From CATOSD01 sp034422735 (GTDB taxonomy: Bacteria > Chloroflexota > Dehalococcoidia > Lucifugimonadales > CATOSD01), in contig DAOUJL010000082.1 of assembly GCA_034422735.1 (NCBI GenBank), positions 1 through 64,000 on the forward strand: a DNA stretch of 64,000 nt. Reading direction: 5' to 3'. Below, one piece after another: positions 1-8,638 of this stretch (positions within the stretch are counted from its first letter, which is position 1; every line of letters starts with the position of its first letter). The notes under the pieces are model-generated. The model did no database searches. It had not been told where the DNA came from and saw only the letters and a program-made list of their open reading frames with translations. Both the position numbers and the translations under genes were made by a program.

Positions 1-867
1 GAGCTCGGGGTGCCCGCCGTCAGTTGCGTATTCTGCGCGTACTGCCGTGCGCCCGTCGGCAGCGTGCCCAGCCCCACCGTCATGGTCTCGTTGTCGCTGT
101 CGGCGTCCGGCCACACGAAAATGTGCGTCGTACCGGTCGACTCGCCGCGCCGGATCATGACGCTGGGGGGGGCGAAGACCCAGTCGCCCGCCTCGGACGT
201 GCCGTGCGTGCCCGTCAGCGGAATGACCACGTCCGCGTCGCCATCCCACGCCGACGAGAGCGTCACCGTCACCGTCACCTTGGCAGGGTTATTGTTCGTC
301 TCGGTCACCGGGTCCGGAGAGACGGAGAGCGAGACGCTGGTGGGTCCTCCCTTGTAGACGACTACGCCGTAGTGGTTGTTTCTGCCACCGTTGTACAGAT
401 CGATATTCACCGCTGTCCGGTGTTCCGTGCCGGCCGAGTTGTACGCCAGGCCGCTTGCCAGGGTCACGTCGACGGAACCACCGGACGTGACGCTCTGCGG
501 TGCGGTGAGCTCATCTCCGCTATACAGCTCCGAGGAACTCACGGTCGCCGAGCTCGTGGGGCCGGTCCAGGTGGGCGTGACCGTCACGGTCGTCGTGTCG
601 CGCGGGACGGTCGCCGTACAGGTAGCGAGCCATCGCAAGTTACCTCCCGCGTCTTGCCCACTGCACCGGTCGAGCGTAACCGCGCTGCCGCCGACCGACA
701 GCGACAGGGCGCTCAGCTTGGGGCGGGGCGGCTCCTGCGCCTGGGCGGGCTGTGCGCCGGGCGCAAAGAAGACCGCCAGCGCAATGAGCGCGGCGGCCAG
801 GAGGAGGAGCGTGGAGAGGCGGCGGAAGGTTAGACTAGAACTTACGTTCGAGGGGGGTAGGAGGCAT
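1..867 (-). CDS. Secreted Calx-beta-like repeat protein, 5' part only, possible frameshift in signal region
   Basis: I read this reverse-strand frame by hand; it is open to the window edge, so the gene is partial. It encodes a basic segment (FRRLS), a hydrophobic stretch (LLLLAAALIALAVFFA) and an AQAQ end, a typical Sec signal peptide. Thr/Ser/Val-rich beta-strand sequence follows, including a Calx-beta-like pattern with acidic DADSDNE. The body frame has no ATG, GTG or TTG before an upstream stop. The ATG at 865-867 is out of frame and hits TAG after ten codons. Removing one base from the G6 run at 852-857 joins it to the signal peptide. This could be sequencing error, a damaged gene, or slippage-controlled phase variation. 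An adhesin or surface role is inference. Confidence 0.6.
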
Positions 868-1316
868 GGCCGCCCTCAGGAGGCGACCTACTCTGGTGCT
901 ACTGTTACTACGATTGTCGAACATTTCTGTGCAATCTCCTTTTTAGTGCTCGGTCCCGGGCCACGACGGCCGCGCAGAATCCCAGCAGAAACTATACCCG
1001 ACGGCCTATCGCCTCCACGTGGCTTTTGACCCTTCTTTTGTGGAAAGCATTATATAATTCTGTTAGAGTCCCCAGTGCGTCCGGGGCCGGGGCATACCGG
1101 CGGAGCTTCTGCCGGAGCAGCTAGCCGGCACTGTGCCGGGCACAAATGCGTACAGATCGGGAGGGAGACAGGGAGGGAGGATTCCGTGGATTCAGACCGG
1201 CTCCACGGTGAGATCGAGGGGTCCGGAGCGGGTGGGCGAAGCAAGACGACAATTGACACACACGAAGTCTGAACAGTTACGCGGAACCGTCTGTCTCGCC
1301 CACACCGCACCCAATC

Positions 1317-1550
1317 GCTCCCCGCACCCCCAAAATTCCGTCACTTTCCCGCGCCATCCGTTCCCCATCCCTCCCCCAGGCCTGCCTCACACTCGCCCCG
1401 CTCCGTGCCCGCGCCTGCGCCATTTCCTCTCACCAATCCGCCCCAAAACCGCAATTTCGCCACCCTCATTGCGTTATCCGTACATCCGTGCTATCATAGC
1501 CAGCGGTAGGACGGGCTGCAATCCCGCCCGCGGGACCGACCCGCCCTTTC
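1317..1550 (+). repeat. Dispersed repeat, left module, copy 1
   Basis: C-rich stretch with clear similarity to about 56635-56887. Shared blocks include AAAATTCCGTCACTTTCC, CCTCACACTCGCCCCGCTCC, GTGCTATCAT and CAATCCCGCCCGCGGGACC. The end can fold into small G/C hairpins. It is non-coding by eye and of unknown function. Confidence 0.7.
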
Positions 1551-1700
1551 CAAGAGTCCCTTCCCCCTCGATGGGGGAAGGCTAGGATGGGGGGGACTGC
1601 CAAGAGTCCCCTCTCCCTTGATGGGGGAAGGCTAGGATGGGGGGGACTGCCAAGAGTCCCCTCTCCCTTGATGGGAGAGGGTCAGGGTGAGGGTGATGGC
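1551..1700 (+). repeat. Three tandem 50-bp REP-like units
   Basis: The phrase CAAGAGTCCC recurs at 1551, 1601 and 1651, giving a 50-bp period. Each unit has a palindrome (CCTTCCCCCTCGATGGGGGA type or CTCTCCCTTGATGGGAGAGG type) followed by a GGATGGGGG or GGTGAGGGTGA tail. Single units of the same family occur near 1862, 27340, 35729, 59866 and 61181, and in an array near 58369. Confidence 0.85.
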
Positions 1701-1707
1701 GCGGTCA

Positions 1708-1851
1708 CCGGCCACCGTCCCATTCTGCCGCGCGGCGTGACGCTTATGCCTCGAATTGCCCACGCCGGCACTACAGAATTGCACAGGACCGCCGGGGCGC
1801 CCAGCTACGAATACAACAGAATGACGCAGAATCGAACAGATTTTGCCTGAC
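1708..1851 (+). repeat. Dispersed repeat, right module, copy 1
   Basis: Similar to about 56957-57083 and, inverted, to about 14454-14540. Shared blocks are CGACGCTTATG or a variant, GAATTGCCCACGCCGGCA, CCCAGCTACG, and the terminal CAGAATCGAxCAGATTTT. In copy 1 the tandem palindromic units sit between the left and right modules, so they probably inserted into an older composite element. Confidence 0.65.
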
Positions 1852-1861
1852 CGCTCTCCGA

Positions 1862-1905
1862 AAGACCCCTTCTCCCTCGACGGGGGAAGGTTAGGATGGG
1901 GGTGA
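1862..1905 (+). repeat. Single REP-like unit upstream of groES
   Basis: One unit of the dispersed palindrome family: CCCCTTCTCCCTCGACGGGG, then GGAAGG and a TTAGGATGGGGGTGA tail. Confidence 0.75.
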
Positions 1906-1985
1906 TGAACAGGTAGCCGCACTCTTGGAAATGGCGGTGTGGGGTCGCCCGGTAGCCCGAAACAGCCTCCGGTCGGCGCGCGTTG

Positions 1986-2015
1986 TTGACATCTGCGAAA
2001 ATGTTCCGCTATCAT
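1986..2015 (+). promoter_or_regulatory. Sigma70-type promoter for groES-groEL
   Basis: TTGACA (1986-1991) and TATCAT (2010-2015) are separated by 18 bp and lie about 80 bp upstream of the groES start, implying a leader of roughly 70 nt. No CIRCE inverted repeat is seen, so HrcA control is not supported here. Confidence 0.6.
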
Positions 2016-2094
2016 TGTATAGCAGTCTAACGCCATGACTGCTAACGAAAGTCTAACAGGCTCAAATAAACTAGTTTCAAGGAGGATGTCCCGG

Positions 2095-2400
2095 ATGACG
2101 ACAGAGACGGGAGTTTCGTTCAAGCCACTCGGCAACAGGGTAGTCATCGAACCCCTGGAGTCCGAGGAGCAGGTAAGCGCTGGCGGGATCTACATACCCG
2201 ACACGGCGAAGGAGAAGCCCCAGGAGGGCAAGGTCGTGGCCATAGGCCCCGGCAAGCTCACGGACGACGGCAACAGGGTTGCGATGGACGTCGCGGTCGG
2301 CGACGTCGTGGTCTACTCCAAGTACGCGGGAACCGAGTACAGGGAGGGCGAGATCGAGTACCTGGTGCTGAGAGAGGACGACATCCTCTTCAAGAAGTAA
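2095..2400 (+). CDS. groES: Co-chaperonin GroES (Hsp10)
   Basis: Forms the heptameric lid of the GroEL folding chamber in the cytoplasm. The protein is 101 aa, normal for the family, with the signature PLGNRVVIEPLE near the N terminus and the mobile-loop segment SAGGIYIPDTAKEKPQEGKV. I chose the ATG at 2095 because AAGGAGG (2079-2085) lies 9 nt upstream. The ATG at 2086 abuts the Shine-Dalgarno, and a farther upstream ATG would add a non-conserved extension. It lies directly before groEL and is presumably co-transcribed. Confidence 0.97.
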   Translation: MTTETGVSFKPLGNRVVIEPLESEEQVSAGGIYIPDTAKEKPQEGKVVAIGPGKLTDDGNRVAMDVAVGDVVVYSKYAGTEYREGEIEYLVLREDDILFKK

Positions 2401-2485
2401 CGCCCCTACCCACTAAAGAACGTCACCCCGTACCCCGATACGGGGCGCGTAGAACACCGACAACACAAGGGGAAAAAGGAGAACG

Positions 2486-4099
<1,614 letters not shown>

Positions 4100-4120
4100 T
4101 CCACCACCGCAGCCTGTAAC

Positions 4121-4158
4121 AAGGCCCCGGACGAGTGGATCGTCCGGGGCCTTCTTTT
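4121..4158 (+). terminator. Rho-independent terminator after groEL
   Basis: Perfect 14-bp stem (4121-4134 with 4140-4153), 5-nt loop GTGGA, then CTTTT. It lies 21 bp after the groEL stop, separating the chaperonin operon from dnaE. Confidence 0.92.
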
Positions 4159-4269
4159 GCCTCGCCCATTGCAATCGCCGCCGCTGATTGTGTTAGCATT
4201 ACGCCAGCCCTGGATGGTCGGCTTCCGGGGCGTGCAGGAACCCGCCCCGGAGCACGCAGCGGAGGACCC

Positions 4270-7200
4270 TTGTTCACCCACCTTCACGTTCACACCGAGT
4301 ACAGCTTGTTGGACGGCCTCAGCCGCATCGACCAACTGGTGGAGCGCGCCGAACAACTGGGCATGGACAGCCTCGCCATCACCGACCACGGCGGTATGTA
4401 CGGCGCCATCGACTTCTACAACAAGGCCCGCGCCCACGGCATCAAGCCCATCATAGGCTGCGAAATGTACGTGGCGCCGGGCAGCCGCCACGAGAGGAAT
4501 CCCGCCGACAAGAGCCCCTACCACATGACGGTGCTGGCCCAGAACGCCGAGGGCTACCGCAACCTCATCAAGCTGGTGACCAAGTCCCACGTCGAGGGTT
4601 TCTACTACCGGCCCCGCATCGACAGGGAGCTGCTGGAGCGGCACCACGAGGGCATCATCGTGATGTCCGGCTGCCCCAGCGGCGAGGTGCCCGGCCTGCT
4701 GGCGCAGGGCAGGCACGACGAGGCCGCGGAGGTCGCGGGATGGTACCGCGAGCTGTTCGGCGAGCGCTACTTCCTGGAGGTGATGCGCCACGGCGGCGTT
4801 CCCGAGCTGCCGGCCATCAACCGCGGACTGCTCGCGCTGAGCGACCGCGTGGGCATTCCGGTGGTGGGAACCAACGACTCCCACTACGTCGACCGTGACG
4901 ACGCCCACCTGCAGGACATCGTCATCTGCATACACACCAACACCAACATCAACGACGAAAAGCGGCTGAAGATGGAGGAGGCTTCCTATTACCTGAAGAG
5001 CCACCAGGAGATGGTGCAGCTCTTCGAGGACCTGCCCGAGGCCGTAACCAACACCGAGCGGATCGCCGAGATGTGCGATCTCAAGCTCGACTTCTCGCAG
5101 CTTCGGCTGCCGCAGTTCCCGACGCCCGACGGCATGACCGCGGACGACTACCTTACGCGGCTGTGCGAGGAGGGTCTGCGCCGCCGCACGGGCGGACCCA
5201 CACCCGCTGAGGAGGAGCGGCTGCGGTACGAACTGGACGTCATACGCCACACCCAGTTCGCGGACTACTTCCTGGTGGTGTGGGACATCGCCAAGTTCGT
5301 GCGCGAGCGCGACATCTTCTTCGCCGTGCGCGGGAGCGCCGCGGCCAGCCTGGCCCTGTTCTGCCTGGGCGTTACGGACGTGAACCCGCTGGAGTTCGAC
5401 CTGGTCTTCGAGCGCTTCCTGAACATGGAGCGCAAGGAGATGCCGGACATCGACATGGACTTCCAGGACGACCGGCGCGAGGAGGTGATCAACTACGTGG
5501 TGGCCAAGTACGGCCGCGAGCACGTGGCGCAGATCATCACATTCGGCACGCTGGGCGCGCGGGCCAGCATACGCGACGTGGGCCGCGCGCTCGGAATGTC
5601 CTACGCCGACGTGGACAGGGTGGCGCGGCTGGTGCCGTTCAGGCTGAACATCACACTTCCCGACGTGATGAAGGAAAACGCCGAGTTCAGCGAGGTGTAC
5701 GAGGCCGACGAGAGCATCCGGAACCTCATCGACACCAGCATGAAGCTGGAGGGTCTGACGCGCCATTCCAGCACGCACGCTGCGGGCGTGGTCATATCCG
5801 GCGAGCCCCTGGACGACGTGGTGCCGTTGCAGCGCCCCTCCAGGGGCGACGGTGACGGCGTTCTGACGACGCAGTACTCGATGGACCCCATCGCCGAGCT
5901 CGGCCTGCTGAAGATGGACTTCCTCGGCCTTGCCAACCTTACGGTGCTGGCCAAGACGCGGGACCTGATAAGCGAAACGCGCGGCGAGCACATCGAGCTC
6001 CAGGAGATTTCGCTCGAAGACACCAGGACGTTCGAGCTGCTGTCGCGCGGCGACACGGTGGGCGTGTTCCAGATGGAAGGCTCGGGGATGACCCGCTACA
6101 TAAGGGAGTTGAAGCCTTCTTCCCTGGGCGACGTGGCAGCCATGATAGCGCTGTACCGTCCCGGTCCGATGGAGCACATAACCGCCTTCATCGACGCCAA
6201 ACACGGGCGCGAAAAGGCGCGCTACCTGCATCCGGCGCTCGAGGACATTCTCCGCGAAACCTACGGGATCATCGTGTATCAGGACCAGGTGCTGCAGATC
6301 TTCCGCACGTTCGCCGGCTACTCGCTGGGGGCCGCGGACATCGTGCGCAAGGCGATGGGAAAGAAGATCGCCGAGATCATGGCCGAGGAGGAACAGCAGT
6401 TCATCGAGGGCGCCATGCAAAACGGTTACACGCGGGAGCTCGCGGAGCAGCTCTTCGCTCTGATAACCCCCTTTGCAGGCTATGCCTTCAACAAGGCGCA
6501 CAGCGTCAGCTACGGGCTGATCTCGTACTGGACGGCGTACTTCAAGGCCAACTACCCGGTGGAGTACATGGCCTCGCTGCTCAACGCGAACAGCGCCAGC
6601 ACCGACAGGATCGCAAACGCGGTGAACGAGTGCAGGCGCATGGGCATCCAGGTGCTGCCGCCGGACATACGCCTGGGCGAGGAGGTGTTCTCCATCGAGG
6701 CCGGGGACGACGGCAAGCCCGCGATACGCTTCGGAATGGCGTCGGTGAAGAACGTCGGCGGCGCCGCACTCGAGCCCGTCATCGCGGCCCGCAAGAAGGA
6801 GGGCCCGTTCGAGTCGATAGAGCAGATGTGCCGGGTCTCCGATTTCAGCGGGGTCAACCGCAAGGCGTTGGAGAGCCTGATAAGGGCCGGCGCCCTGGAC
6901 GCGTTCGGCGAGCGCAACGGCCTGCTCAGCGTGATCGACAGGATCATATCGTTGGCCCAGAGCGAGTCTCGACTGCGGAACTCCAACCAGTCGTCCATGT
7001 TCGACATGTTCGGAGAAAGCGTCCCAGCGCCCCTGTTCGACTTGCAGGTGCCGGTGGAGGCCACAAGCGAGGCCGAGAAGTGGCGCTGGGAAAAGGAACT
7101 GCTGGGCGTCGGCGTGTCCAACACCAGCCTCCTCTCTTCACTTGCCGGAGGCGGCGACCCGAGCGTGTACGTCCTGATGAGCCAGCTCACCGATGCGCCG

Positions 7201-7908
7201 AAAAACTCGACGGTGCGCGTCAGGGGGCAGGTCGCGTCGGTAGATCACAGGAGCACGCGGGAGAACAAGCCATTCGCGATAGCATCGCTGGCGCTGATGG
7301 ACGGCCCCGTGGAGGTGTTCGTGTGGGAGGAGGCGCTGCGGGACACTCGCGGCCTGTGGCAGGAGGGCAACCTCGTCACCGTGACCGGCACCGTGAGGGT
7401 GAGGGACGACGAGATAAGCCTGAGCTGCAGGGCGGCCGAGGAGTTTCGCATAGGCGAAGAGGCCGTGGCGGTAAGCGAGAGGCCCGCACCGGCGGCGGTG
7501 TCCGAGGCGCCGCGGCCCGCCTACTCGCCGCCACCGCAGCCGGCCGCCCAGCCGCCCGCGGCGTCGGAGGGTGCGGAGTCTCGCGGCGCGACGCCCGCGC
7601 GCGCGAACGGGTCTCGCGAATCGGCCGCACCGCCGTCCGAGGAGCAACGAAACGGACTGCGGCTGACGGTGCGCATGCGGGAGACCGGCGAGCAGACCGA
7701 CGACAACAACCGGCTCCAGGACGTGAAGAGGGCGCTGTTGAACTTCCGCGGCGAAGATGAGGTGGGCCTGCAGATAGTGTACGAGGGTAGGGTGGTGCAC
7801 ATGGACTGGCCGCAGGTTCGAGTCACCGTGTGCGACGAGCTGGCGACCGAGCTTGAGGAGGCGTTGAGCGGCCAGGGCGAGGTTATCGTGGAGGCGTCGT
7901 CGTGGTGA
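4270..7908 (+). CDS. dnaE: DNA polymerase III alpha subunit
   Basis: Replicative polymerase catalytic subunit. The likely start is the TTG at 4270 (FTHLHVHTEYSLLDG follows), preceded by GGAGG; the longer upstream frame runs into the groEL terminator. This gives 1212 aa: N-terminal PHP domain with the HLHVHTEYS metal motif, palm with PDIDMDF (catalytic Asp393 and Asp395), helix-hairpin-helix region, OB fold near 1000-1080, then a Pro/Ala-rich linker and a C-terminal segment of about 85 residues with mixed strand/helix character. The linker plus tail is unusual but DnaE-type C termini vary. The DUF2007 gene overlaps its end. Confidence 0.96.
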   Translation: MFTHLHVHTEYSLLDGLSRIDQLVERAEQLGMDSLAITDHGGMYGAIDFYNKARAHGIKPIIGCEMYVAPGSRHERNPADKSPYHMTVLAQNAEGYRNLIKLVTKSHVEGFYYRPRIDRELLERHHEGIIVMSGCPSGEVPGLLAQGRHDEAAEVAGWYRELFGERYFLEVMRHGGVPELPAINRGLLALSDRVGIPVVGTNDSHYVDRDDAHLQDIVICIHTNTNINDEKRLKMEEASYYLKSHQEMVQLFEDLPEAVTNTERIAEMCDLKLDFSQLRLPQFPTPDGMTADDYLTRLCEEGLRRRTGGPTPAEEERLRYELDVIRHTQFADYFLVVWDIAKFVRERDIFFAVRGSAAASLALFCLGVTDVNPLEFDLVFERFLNMERKEMPDIDMDFQDDRREEVINYVVAKYGREHVAQIITFGTLGARASIRDVGRALGMSYADVDRVARLVPFRLNITLPDVMKENAEFSEVYEADESIRNLIDTSMKLEGLTRHSSTHAAGVVISGEPLDDVVPLQRPSRGDGDGVLTTQYSMDPIAELGLLKMDFLGLANLTVLAKTRDLISETRGEHIELQEISLEDTRTFELLSRGDTVGVFQMEGSGMTRYIRELKPSSLGDVAAMIALYRPGPMEHITAFIDAKHGREKARYLHPALEDILRETYGIIVYQDQVLQIFRTFAGYSLGAADIVRKAMGKKIAEIMAEEEQQFIEGAMQNGYTRELAEQLFALITPFAGYAFNKAHSVSYGLISYWTAYFKANYPVEYMASLLNANSASTDRIANAVNECRRMGIQVLPPDIRLGEEVFSIEAGDDGKPAIRFGMASVKNVGGAALEPVIAARKKEGPFESIEQMCRVSDFSGVNRKALESLIRAGALDAFGERNGLLSVIDRIISLAQSESRLRNSNQSSMFDMFGESVPAPLFDLQVPVEATSEAEKWRWEKELLGVGVSNTSLLSSLAGGGDPSVYVLMSQLTDAPKNSTVRVRGQVASVDHRSTRENKPFAIASLALMDGPVEVFVWEEALRDTRGLWQEGNLVTVTGTVRVRDDEISLSCRAAEEFRIGEEAVAVSERPAPAAVSEAPRPAYSPPPQPAAQPPAASEGAESRGATPARANGSRESAAPPSEEQRNGLRLTVRMRETGEQTDDNNRLQDVKRALLNFRGEDEVGLQIVYEGRVVHMDWPQVRVTVCDELATELEEALSGQGEVIVEASSW

Positions 7909-8126
7909 AGTGGGCGCGTCTGACGACGGCGCCCGATCAGCTCACCGCCGAGATGTGGCGCGACCTTCTGTTGGGCGAGGGCATACCGGCAATGGTGCGC
8001 GGCGGTGACACGTCGTCTTACTTCGGCGTCACGCCGTTCCCGCGTCCCATCCTGGTGGACGAGAGCCTGGAGTCCGAGGCCAGGCAGGCGCTGGAGGGCT
8101 ACCTCGGGCGCGAGCTAGACGCCTAG
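7902..8126 (+). CDS. DUF2007-like small protein
   Basis: A 74-aa cytoplasmic protein with the layout of DUF2007 family members (putative signal-transducing or PII-like small proteins). Recognisable features are an N-terminal VKWARLTTAPDQLTAEMW strand/helix, a central EGIPAMVRGGD turn and an acidic end after PILVDESLE. Function is unknown. It starts at a GTG overlapping the dnaE stop by 7 bp, indicating translational coupling, and its end overlaps ogt convergently by 12 bp. Confidence 0.7.
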   Translation: MVKWARLTTAPDQLTAEMWRDLLLGEGIPAMVRGGDTSSYFGVTPFPRPILVDESLESEARQALEGYLGRELDA

Positions 8127-8636
8127 CCGGCGTACCCCTCGCTCCAGATCCAGAAGGCGGCGCTTCAGGTCCAGCCGCGTTGTGCCGCTGCCGTATCCGC
8201 GCAGCGAGCCGTCCGCCCCAATCACCCTGTGGCACGGCACCACTATCGGAAGCCTGTTGCGCGCCATCGCCTGCCCGGCGGCCCTGGAGGCGCCAGCGTT
8301 GCCCGCCCGGTCGGCGAGCCACTTGTACGAGCGAGTCTCCCCCGATGGAATGGAGCGGCAGGCCAGCCACGCCGCGCGCTGGAAGGAGGGGGCGTCTTCC
8401 ACGTCGATGGGGACGCCGGCAAATGCGTCGCTCCCGTCCGCGAAGTAGCGATCGTACATCGTGGACAGGTCGGCGAACCGTTCGGGTGCCGTGGTCGAAG
8501 CACCGAGGTCGGCGCCCAGTTCGTCCGCGCACGCTCCCGGCTCCCGCTGGGGCAGAGTGCAACGGCGCAGGCCGCGCTCCGACGCGATAGCGCCGACCCA
8601 TCCGAGCGGCGTTTCGAATGCGGCGTAGTAGAGCAT
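8115..8636 (-). CDS. ogt: Methylated-DNA-[protein]-cysteine S-methyltransferase
   Basis: Suicide DNA repair enzyme that transfers O6-alkyl groups from guanine to its own cysteine. At 173 aa it has an N-terminal ribonuclease-like domain (from MLYYAAFETPLGWVGAI) and the helix-turn-helix active-site domain with PCHRV (Cys135), followed by GADGSLRGYGSGTTRLDLK, the substrate loop. Upstream and 3 bp away lies the transglutaminase-like gene on the same strand, so it may be the last gene of that operon. A catalytically dead relative lies at 35389-35715. Confidence 0.93.
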   Translation of the reverse strand: MLYYAAFETPLGWVGAIASERGLRRCTLPQREPGACADELGADLGASTTAPERFADLSTMYDRYFADGSDAFAGVPIDVEDAPSFQRAAWLACRSIPSGETRSYKWLADRAGNAGASRAAGQAMARNRLPIVVPCHRVIGADGSLRGYGSGTTRLDLKRRLLDLERGVRRLGV

Positions 8637-8638
8637 GG

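Larger units (their letters stand above)
868..2094. other. Gap of about 1.2 kb without a convincing gene
   Basis: No reading frame here looks coding; those present are Pro/Arg/Ser-rich artefacts of C-rich DNA. It contains an AT-rich island with TATAAT at 1053-1058 that could serve either strand, a C-rich dispersed repeat (about 1317-1550), three tandem 50-bp units (1551-1700), a second dispersed module (about 1708-1851), one more palindromic unit (1862-1905), and the groES promoter. I see no CIRCE operator. Confidence 0.6.

Noticed and set aside
1632..2147. A 171-codon minus-strand frame crossing the repeats into groES
   Set aside because: It consists of translated repeat sequence plus the antisense of groES, with no protein-like pattern.
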